This document shows, piece after piece, positions 12,253 to 20,362 of a stretch of DNA of 64,000 nucleotides. A program made the translations under genes and the position numbers. Within the stretch, counting starts at the first letter, position 1. Each line of letters opens with the position of its first letter. A model generated the notes under the pieces. It was given only the letters and a program-made list of their open reading frames with translations. It made no database searches and had not been told where the DNA came from. The stretch is from Castor canadensis (taxonomy: Eukaryota; Chordata; Mammalia; Rodentia; Castoridae): positions 44,310,853 through 44,374,852 of the forward strand of contig NC_133387.1 in assembly GCF_047511655.1 (NCBI RefSeq). Direction: 5' to 3'.

Positions 12253-13797
12253 TTAGGAATCCCCTTTCTTCCAGATAACAGAATGGGACAATAAAGTGTG
12301 AAACACATACTTAGAGTCAGTAAAAATGTTGACAGTTTTGTCTTTTGCCAGGGTTAGAGCTCTGGCCAGGGCAGTCAATTCTGCCTTTTGGGAAATAGTA
12401 CCCAAAAGGAGAGGGCATGCCTCAATGATGGTGGAATAAGACATGATAGCATATCCAGCTCTTCACTGTCCATTGTGAATGAAGGAGCTGCCATCAATGA
12501 ACCAAGTGTGGTCAGCCTGAGAAAGGGTGCCTTTCTGAATGTGGTCTGGGCAGGGGAGGAGCTCCTCAAGGATCTTAGGGCAGGAGTGAACTAGGGGTGT
12601 TGAAGAGAGAGGAAGAAGAGTGGCTGGGTTAAATAGGGGACACAAGATGAAAGTTAGGGTGGGATCCTTGACCAAGGCCACCTGGAGGGATAGGATATGG
12701 GAGGGGGGAATAGAGTAAAGTCCCTTATATTTGAGGAGTTCCGAGAGGCTATGGGGAGAGTAAACAGTAAGGGGGGACCCAAAGGTAAGCCTTTTGCTTT
12801 CCTGGATTAAGAGAGAGGAGGCTGCCAGGGCCCTAAGGCATGGGGCCCATCCCCTGGTTGTGCGGTCTAACTGTTTGGAGAGGTATGCTACTGGAGTGAA
12901 GGAGGGCCCTATGTTGTGTCCCAGAACTCCTAGGGCAAACCCCTACCTCTCAGAAACATAAAGGAAGAAGGGACAAGTGAGGTCCGGGAGGTGAAGCATC
13001 AGGGCTCGAAACAGGGCTTGTAAGAGGGCTTTTAAATGACATGACACAGGCCAAGAGGGGTCCAGGGGCTCTTGAATGGGACCCCTGGATGCCTCATATA
13101 GAGGTTTGGCCATTAGACTAAAGTTGGGCACCCAGGCTCGGAGATAGCCAGCCAGGCTGAGAAAGGAGAGAATTTCAGCCTTGGTGGTGGGGGCAGGGAG
13201 AGAGGATAACAAGGCCTTATGATCCAGGATAATAGCCTTGTGAGTAGGGGAGATAGATATGCCCAGGTAAATCACCTGGGTGAGAGACAGTTGAGTCTTG
13301 TTAGGAGACACATGGTATCCCTTTTCTCCCACAAAATTAAGCAGAAGGGCAGTGTGTTGTTGGTTATCCTCGAGAGAGGGGCTGTAGAGCAGGAGATCAT
13401 CTACATACTGGAGGAGTTTACTTGGGGAGAGATGGAGGGTAAGGAAGTCCCTAGCCAGAGCTTGGCCAAAGAGGTGAGGACTATCCTGAGGCAAGATAGT
13501 CCAGGTCAATTGTTGGGAAGTATGAGAATCTGGGTCAGTCCAGGTGAAGAGAAAAAGGTTTTGGGACTGTGGGTGGAGAGGGATAGTGAAGAAAGCATCT
13601 TTTAGGTCCAGGACTGTGAAATGGGTGATGGTACCAGGGATGAGAGACAGGAGAGTGTAGGGGTTGGGCACCACCGGGTACATAAGGGTCACTGCTGTGT
13701 TGACTAAGTGAAGGTCCTGTACCAACCAGTAAGACCCATTGGGCTTACCCATTGGGTTGGATGAAGCAACCAAGAAGCAAGAAGAAACCAAGAACAA
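12253..13797 (-). pseudogene. pol: ERV reverse transcriptase and RNase H
   Basis: The largest open block is 12943-13797 (284 codons). It carries reverse transcriptase palm motifs: the first catalytic Asp in an L-D-L-K-D-A-F context and the YVDD box at 13396-13407. Both catalytic positions are intact. The same frame continues through the connection region and RNase H, broken by a TAG just below 12943 and a stop just below 12463. RNase H shows an I-D-G-S-S motif, a Q-K-A-E-L motif and a T-D-S-K-Y motif. Relative to the protease there is a frameshift around 13745-13797. It would copy viral RNA into DNA and degrade the RNA strand; in this copy it is dead because of the stops. Confidence 0.88.
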
Positions 13798-14407
13798 GAA
13801 GCTCTGAAATGATAGGTTTTAATCCTTGTAAGTGGATTAGAGAAATGTGATATTGAGGTTGGTTTGGGAAAACAGAGGGATCCTTGAGAGTAGTAACAAT
13901 TGGCTCATGATGTGTAGCAAATGCAGGGTTCTGGAGGTCCCACAAAATGGGATTCACCAGTGTAGCAGGTAAGGGCAAGGGGTCAGGAGGGACTTGTGGA
14001 AGCAGAACACCCATAATGGCAAGGAGGGGCTGTGAAGGTGGAGAAAAAGGGTTAATAGGTTGCAGCTTAAGAGAGAGTGGGTGTAAGGTGAGAGTGGCCT
14101 GGAATTTTGATAAAATGTCCCTTCCCAGGAGTGGGGTGGGGCAATTAGGGAGGACTAGGAAGGAGTGAGTAAAAAGTGTATCTCCCAGTATGCAGGTTAA
14201 AGAAAAAGTCATTAAGGGCTGGGTAGGAATTCCCTCCACCCTGACTATGGAGGTTGAAGAAGGCTTGGTAGGTCCCCAGAACTCTGGCAAGGTAGAAAAA
14301 GTGGCAGCAGTGTATATGAGGAAAGAGATAGGCCTACCTTTGATGAGGGCAGTTACCCTGGGCTCCCGTGGAGTTATGGTGGTCGGGTCTGGGAGTCCTG
14401 GGCTCCA
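13745..14407 (-). pseudogene. pro: ERV protease region, active site lost
   Basis: It follows gag in the same frame after a single TGA, the arrangement used for stop-codon readthrough in gamma-type retroviruses. The aspartic protease fold is recognisable, including the C-terminal L-L-G-R-D motif. At the catalytic loop (14303-14314), where the family has Asp-Thr-Gly, the sequence reads Tyr-Thr-Ala, so both the catalytic Asp and the Gly are gone. The frame runs to 13745, where a frameshift separates it from reverse transcriptase. Confidence 0.8.
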
Positions 14408-16171
14408 TCAGTCATCAGCCATAGTTGCTGGTCCTAGAAGATCAGTTAGGGAGGAGGGATGGTGGGGGGACTTAGACCCTCTGCCTTGAGGGGTGGAGGG
14501 GCAGTCCATCGCCCAGTGGTCCTCCTGTTTGCACATAAGACATGGCCCCAGCAAGTGGCATAGTTTAGGACATACATGGGCCCAGTGCCCCTCAAGGCCA
14601 CACCAAAAACATGGACTGGGAGGTGTTTGGGATTTTTCCCAGCCTTGGGAGTTAGAGGTCAGAGGCCTTTGTCAGAGGGCTTTTGACAACATCTGGAATT
14701 TAGTCTTATCGCTCATCTCCTTGTCAGCCCTTTGTTGCTCTTCTCGGTAATTATAGACCTTGAAGGGCACATTTAAAATTTCAGCCTGTGGAGTCTGAGG
14801 ACCATTTTATAGCCTTTTAAGTTTTTTTCTTATATCTGGGGCTGACTGGGAGATAAAATGGGTCATAAGAATGATTGTCCCATCCTGAGTTTCAGGGTCA
14901 ACTTTTGTATGGCGTCATAGTGCCTCTGTGAGCCAAGACAAGAAACTAGCTGGATTTTCCTCTTTTTCTTGTTGAATTTCTCTGAGTTTATTAAAATTAA
15001 AACCCTTCTGGGCTGCCTTTTTTAGTCATGCCACTAAACAAGTAACCATCTGATCCTTAAGCATTTTACCATTGGTTTGGTAACTCCAATTAGGATCCTC
15101 GGTGGGGATCGCTGTAGCCCCTACAGGATGGGCAGGAGTAGTGCGATGGATTTCAACAGCATGTGTCCTAACTGCATCCCAGACCCCTTATCTCTCCTCT
15201 GGAAGGAGGGTGGAGGAAAGAATGAGATAGATGTCATGCCAAGTAACATCATAGAATTGAGCCAAGTATTGGAATTCTTTAACATAAGAATCTGGGTCAG
15301 TGGTGAAAGAGCCAAGGCACTTTTCTATCTGGGAGAGGTCAGCAAGGGAAAAGGGGACATGGACCCTCACAATGCCTTCTGCTCCATCCACCTCCCAGAG
15401 AGGGTAGATGGGAACTGGCTGACTGGGGGGTCCGTGAGAGCGAGAGTGTGGGGGGCTCTTGGGATCCTGTGGTTCTGGATGAACAGAAGGATGGTGGAAG
15501 GGCAGGCAGAAGGAGAAGCAGAGGGAGGAGAGGGAGAAAGGGTGGAAGGAGGGGGGAAAGGATGGAAGGAGGGGTGGGGGAAGGGTGGAAGGAGGGGCAG
15601 GAGCAAGGGCAGAAGGAGGGATGGGGGCTGATGGTTGAACAATGGAAGCCTGTCTCTGATAAGGTGGAGGCTCGTTAGCAGGGTTGAAAGAAGGGAAAGT
15701 TTCAGAGTCAGGAGGGAGTTCGGAAGAGGATTTGGCTGGTTTTGAGACTGGTTTAGAGGCTAATAGAACCTGTGCAGGGGAACAGGAAGTACAGACGGAG
15801 GGTTTGGTGTGGAGATAAGAATAAGATTGGATGTAGGGAAGTTCCTTCCATTTACCAGTGCACTCACAGAAATTGTATAAATCCCTTAAAATATTGGGAT
15901 CAAAAGTGCCATTAAGTGGCCATCTGGAGGCATTGTCTAATGGATACTGGAGCCAGGCCTGATTACAGAGAAAAATGAGCTTTTGGGGCTTAAGATCAGG
16001 CATGAGGCATAGCCAGAAGACATCCCAATGAGGAGTCTGAAGGAATTTTGGATGGTCCAACTTCCATGGTGAAGCCTGACCTGAAGAGAGATATGGCGGG
16101 CATCCCTGAAATATCAGGTCCTCAGGAGAGAGAGAGAGATGTGGAGTACTCAGAGGGAACATCTTCACCAT
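14408..16171 (-). pseudogene. gag: ERV gag (matrix, capsid, nucleocapsid), broken by stop codons only
   Basis: From the ATG at 16171 to the gag stop (TGA at 14408-14410) one reading frame can be followed the whole way with no frameshift. It is interrupted by five in-frame stops, the first at 15188-15190. In order I see a gamma-type matrix region, a proline-rich stretch with a PPPY late-domain motif, a capsid with a recognisable major homology region near 14930-14990, and a nucleocapsid with two CX2CX4HX4C zinc knuckles (14570-14611 and 14501-14542). Residue 2 is not Gly, so the usual myristoylation signal is missing, or the real start lay elsewhere. The proline-rich part is encoded by a purine/pyrimidine repeat (see 15519-15640). 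It would have made the virion core; it cannot be expressed whole. Confidence 0.85.
15519..15640 (-). repeat. GA-rich imperfect repeat inside ERV gag
   Basis: On the plus strand, imperfect units of the form GGAAGGAGGGG(T/G/A) recur several times. On the minus strand they encode the Pro/Ser-rich linker between matrix and capsid. Length changes that are multiples of three would keep gag in frame. Confidence 0.7.
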
Positions 16172-16523
16172 GGGGGTCCACAGTCCCTAGTGGGGAACCC
16201 GGTTCCCAGGAATGGGAGTGAGCCGAGACCTAGCGCTAGGATTTTGAGGAAGTGAGAGAGAGATCAGGGCTCTGCATGCAAGGAGGACTCACTGACAAAG
16301 AGGACCTTGAGGGAAGATTCGCCAGTGGTGGATGGCAATTGGAGGCATACTAGAGTGGAGGAAATTCCCTGTGAGCTGTAAGGGAGTGGCGTTTTCTAGG
16401 ATCAGGAGTCCCAGCAAAGCAGCTCAGATTCCAGAGGAAGGGAATTGGTGTAGAGAGAGAGAGGGAGAGCAGGATGGGATGGGGAGACCAGGAGAGCAAG
16501 GTCAGTGCTGGGAGTGCACCCTG
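16172..16523 (-). other. ERV leader between primer site and gag
   Basis: About 350 bases with no long open frame, GA-rich on the minus strand's complement. By position it should hold the splice donor and packaging signal. I do not see a feature I can name with confidence. Confidence 0.5.
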
Positions 16524-16541
16524 ATCCAAGTCACGGCACCA
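16524..16541 (-). promoter_or_regulatory. ERV primer binding site, tRNA-His type
   Basis: On the minus strand the 18 bases begin TGGTGCCGTGACT and end TGGAT. They match the complement of the 3' end of tRNA-His (including CCA) with one C-to-T difference, which fits decay of a CpG. HERV-H-type elements use this primer. Its position just upstream of gag is right, but the LTR beside it is reversed. Confidence 0.85.
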
Positions 16542-16549
16542 AATGTTAA

Positions 16550-16895
16550 TGATAAAACAATAATGCCACCATTTTATAAATCAGTGGCCATTTTATCCTC
16601 AGGTCTCACCTCTTGGAAAATGGAGCCATTCCCAATAACAGCCCCAACCTTTAACAAAATTTCCCATGCTCCAAGACAAACTCCACCCAAGCTCCACCCT
16701 CATCAGGGACCCCTGAGCGTGCACCAACCTCTTACCCTCCCTCTTCTATAAAAGCCATGCCTGGTCAGGACTCACTCTCTTCCTGTGCCATCTTTCCTGG
16801 GTCAGCCAGGCAACTCATGCCTGTCATTAAACCCTGCTCTTGGATGTGAGATTTTTCTGGTGAGATTTCTTTGTGAGCGGCGTTTTTTCCTAACA
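16550..16895 (+). repeat. ERV LTR at the 5' end of the provirus, in inverted orientation
   Basis: This LTR is the reverse complement of what a 5' LTR of a minus-strand provirus should be. On the plus strand it begins TGATAAAAC (U3 end), has its TATA box CTATAAAAG at 16746-16754 and ATTAAA at 16826-16831, and ends CCTAACA (U5 end) at 16895, next to the host flank. Its promoter would fire away from gag, to the right. Between it and the primer binding site lie 8 bases (16542-16549) that include TGTTA. That is the complement of the end of a U5, and looks like a footprint of the original U5-primer-site junction. It is 346 bp, the same length as the other LTR. Confidence 0.9.
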
Positions 16896-17221
16896 CTTTG
16901 TCCATTCAGTACTTGATAGACTTCTTAGCTACTTTGACTAGTACTGCAGTGACATGGGAACACAAGTGTCTTTTCAACATACAGATGTAATTTCCTTTGG
17001 ACACATACCCAATGGGAGGGTTGCTGGATCACACAGTAATTCTAATTTTACTTTTTGAGGACTATCTGTACTATTTTCCACAATGTCTGTACTAATTTAT
17101 ATTCTCATCAACAGTGCACTTATTATCTTTTGTCTTTTGATAGTAGCCATTCTAACTATATCTCATTTTGGTTTTGACTTGTATTCCCCAATGATTAGTG
17201 ACATTGAGAATTTTTTTCCTA

Positions 17222-17440
17222 TACCTGGTTTTTTTTTTTTGGTGGGACTGGGGTTTGAAGTCATTGATTCATGCTTACAAAGCAGATGCTGTACCACTTG
17301 AGCCAAACCTCCAGTCCATTTTGTTCAGGTTAATTGGAGGTGATGGGGGTCTCACTAAAACTATTTGCCTGGGCTGACCTCAAACCAAATCTCAGCCTCC
17401 TAAGAAGCTAACATTTCATGTGTGAGTCACACCACCCAGA
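17222..17440 (-). repeat. B1-dID SINE inserted in the ancient L1
   Basis: On the plus strand it is a T-run, then reversed ID ('actggggtttgaag…accacttgagccaaacctccag') and reversed B1 ('gggtctcactaaaac…ctgggctgacctc…'). Confidence 0.8.
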
Positions 17441-20181
17441 TATTGCTGCCCATTCTATGCCTTTCTTTTAAAAAAATGTTTATTTAGGTCTATTGCTCAC
17501 TTTAAAATTGAATTATTTATTTATTTTGCTACTTAGTTGAGAGTTCCTCATATTCTCCAGATATTAACTACTTGTCAGATGTGTAGTTTGGAACTGTTTT
17601 CTCCTATTTGGTAAGTTGTCTTCTCACTCTTGCAGTTGTTTACTTTGCTGTGGAGAAGGTTTTTAGTTTGTTGTAATTTCATCTGTCTGGTTTTGCTTTT
17701 GTTTCCTATAATTTTAGGATCTTCTCCTAAAAATTTCTTTCCTGTTCCAGTGTCCTGTAGCCTTTCCCTTATGTTTTCTTCTAGCAAATTCATGGTTGCA
17801 GTTCTCATGCTTAAATTTTTAATCTATTTTGAATTGGCTTTTGTGCACAGGGAGAGGTAAGGATCTAGTTTTGTTCTTCTCCTTGGAGATATCAATTTTC
17901 CCAGTCCCAGTTATTAAAAAGCTGTCCTTCCCCCAATGTGTGCTCTTGGCACATTTGTAAAGGATCAGTTGGGTTTACCTCCAGGCTCTCTATTCTGCTC
18001 CACTGGCCCATGCCTCCATTTGTATAGCAACATCATGCTATTTTTTATTGCAATAGTTTTGTAGTGCATTTTTGCAATCTGGTAGTATACTATCACCTGA
18101 TTTGTTCTTATTGCTCAAGAGTGCTTTGATTGTTCAAGGGTTTTTTCTGAGATTCCATTCGATTTTTTAGGAATTTTTTTCTAGTTCTTTATATTTTATA
18201 AAGAATTATCATTGATATTATAACATGGACTGCATAGAATCTGTATGGGCATTTTAACAATACTTATTTTTCAAAACTGTGAGCCAGAGACATATTTCCA
18301 CTTTTAAATGTCCTATTCAATTTCATTCATCAGTGTTTTGTAGTTTTCAATGTAGAGATCTTCGACCTCTTTGGTTAAATTTTCCTCCTTTATGTGTAGC
18401 TACTATAAATGGGTTTGCTTTCTTGGTTTCTTTTTCAGATAATTCTTTATTGACATATAGAAATGCTATTGATTTTTTGTATGTTGATTTGTATCTTGCA
18501 AGTTTGCTGAATTCAATTATTCTAATAGTTTTTTTTTTTTGGTGGAGTCTAGAGTCTATAAATAAGACCTTGTCATCTGCAAACAGTGACAATTAGACTT
18601 CATCCTTTCCAATTTGGATGCTCTTTATTTCTTTCTCTTGCCTGATTGCTTGGGCTATGACTTACAATACTATGTTGAATAAAACTGGGCCTCTTGTCTT
18701 GTTCCAGATCTTAGGGAAAAAGTTTCCTTCCAGCTTTTTCCTATTCAATATGCTTTACTGTGGTAGGGTAACTTAAATTATCTAATTCCATAAATGATCA
18801 TAAAAGGCAGGACATTCCATTACTTTTATTTTTCTACTTTCAAATTCATTTGTTGTTCATTTAATCATACTCATTCAAAATCATTTGTTAAGCACTTAGT
18901 AAGCATAAGGTATAATCCAAATATACCCAACTAGAAGTAAGACTCCTTAAGAGAAGATTCTTTAATAGGTACTATAAAGTGCTTGCTGCTTTTCTGCAAA
19001 AAAAAAGTTCACCCACACATCTACCAATGGAAATAAATCAGTAACAAATATTTTATGTCTAACTATTGAATAAAAATGCTCATGTAGAGGCCTCTTCATA
19101 TAAAGTCATAATAAGACATATTTGAGTATAAAAGCTGTATATTTACATATGTATATCATACATGTATGTATAATAAATTTATGCACACTTTGTTTCCTAG
19201 GGAAAAAAGTTCAAATATTGGACTATCTGATTCAGCATGGAACAGCTAATGTTTTTAAATTCCATTTGGTGAAAAGAGGCATTTTGTAGTTACACTGTGA
19301 ATTCTCCAGAATGTTGAGCTATAATGCCATGATTCTTCCTGGGCAAAACCATTAAGCATCACACTAATAGTCATATAAAGGACATTCTATTTAATCCTGC
19401 TCAATAATTAGTTACTTGCATTAGGTACTAATATATCTTTAAGCACTTCAAATTCTACCAAACCAAAGCCATAAGACTCAAACTAAGGAAACAAATGCCA
19501 ATGGTCTGTAAGAAGTGATAACACTACTTTATGTGTTAGCTTAGTAAGAAAAAAATTCAGCCTCAGTTGCAAGTGATTTTATAACCTCTATTTTTGGAGT
19601 AGGAAAAAAATAACTAAAAATTTAAACTCTAAGTTTTATAGATATGTTCAATGATAAAATAAGGAAATGCAACGAAAAATAAATCTCAGAAAGAAGGTAC
19701 ACATTCAAAGATAAACTATTAAGTCATGGGAACACCTGTGACCACAAGATGAATAACCCAAGTTAGACATTATTTGTAGACACAGAGAAGATAGAACTTG
19801 GCAATAAATCTTACCATGCAGAAAGCTGACAAGATTTATAGATGCGATGCAGGAACAGAGCCTGGTTTTTCTTTGGATTGTACCAGATCTCTGGATTTTA
19901 GGAAAGAGACCATCAAATGTTTGCACAATGTCATAGAAATATATCTATTCCTATTTAGCTGGCAATAGAGTTTCACAGTGTTTCCATAGAGTATCATGAC
20001 ACCTAAATCTAGAGTAAGGTAAATCAGTATTCTTGTCATGATTCGAGTGGATAATAGTGTATCCCCAGCATTCTGCCTGGCTCAGAGCAGGAGAGGAGAT
20101 GGTATGGAGCCAGAAATTTGCTTAAGACGCTCCATATGCAGGATTTGGGAATTAATTGTGAACTTTTAGAGAGAGAGAAAG

Positions 20182-20208
20182 AGTGTGTGCGTGTGTGTGT
20201 GTGTGTGT
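20182..20208. repeat. (GT)n microsatellite
   Basis: A GTGTGTGCGTGTGTG… run with one C interruption. Confidence 0.9.
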
Positions 20209-20272
20209 ATTCTCACTAAAAGAAATTATTGTACTTTACAAAAAGGCCCAACAAAATTTAAATTCTGTTTGA

Positions 20273-20362
20273 GGAGCTGGAGGCTTGGCTTAAGAGATAG
20301 AATGCCTGCCTAGCAAGTATGAAGCCTTGAGTTCAAACCCCAGTACTGCCAAAAAAAGAAAG
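20273..20362 (+). repeat. ID-type SINE
   Basis: 'ggcttggcttaagagatagaatgcctgcctagcaagtatgaagccttgagttcaaaccccagtactgcc' and an A-tail. tRNA-derived with box B 'gttcaaacc'. Confidence 0.85.

Larger units (their letters stand above)
8522..16895 (-). mobile_element. Class I (gamma-like) endogenous retrovirus with tRNA-His-type primer site and inverted 5' LTR
   Basis: Read on the minus strand the element contains an LTR (inverted), a primer binding site, leader, gag, pro-pol, env, polypurine tract and a 3' LTR. The gag-pol arrangement (both in one frame separated by a single stop codon), two CCHC zinc knuckles, a D-D-35-E integrase, and a CXXC SU with a CX6CC TM place it with class I gamma-like ERVs. 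The primer site resembles that of the HERV-H-like group. It is inserted in an ancient minus-strand L1. The L1 sequence left of 8522 and right of 16895 joins smoothly, sharing CTTTG at the junction, so host target DNA is intact on both sides. All genes carry stops or frameshifts. The two LTRs differ by roughly 30 substitutions over about 346 bp (hand count), so the insertion is old. Confidence 0.93.
7330..18775 (-). mobile_element. Ancient L1 (L1MA-like), interrupted by three later insertions
   Basis: Minus-strand L1 3' UTR starts with a T-run at about 7335 and continues in pieces 7335-7496, 8190-8521, 16896-17221 and 17441-18775. The last parts contain remains of ORF2, including reverse transcriptase with an F-A-D-D box near 18570. 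The order of sequence fits the known order of an L1MA-type 3' UTR and ORF2 end. The breaks are filled by another L1 3' end, the ERV and a SINE, giving a relative order of insertion. It is too decayed to encode protein. Confidence 0.8.

Noticed and set aside
13219-13605. 128-codon plus-strand frame within the ERV
   Set aside because: It is antisense to the reverse transcriptase, which carries clear catalytic motifs in the other strand's frame.
15077-15631. 184-codon plus-strand frame within the ERV
   Set aside because: It is antisense to gag; the Gly/Arg/Glu-rich end is only the complement of the Pro-rich repeat.
8522-16895. Idea that the left LTR, not the right, is the inverted one
   Set aside because: The left LTR follows the polypurine tract with its U3 start and reads in the gag-pol-env direction; the right LTR has U3 against the primer site.
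8522-16895. Idea that the ERV is still functional
   Set aside because: Stops in gag, a lost protease motif, frameshifts in pol and env and a reversed 5' LTR rule it out.
20273-20362. tRNA-like sequence with box B
   Set aside because: It is a SINE with an A-tail and no proper cloverleaf; the same holds for other ID units here.
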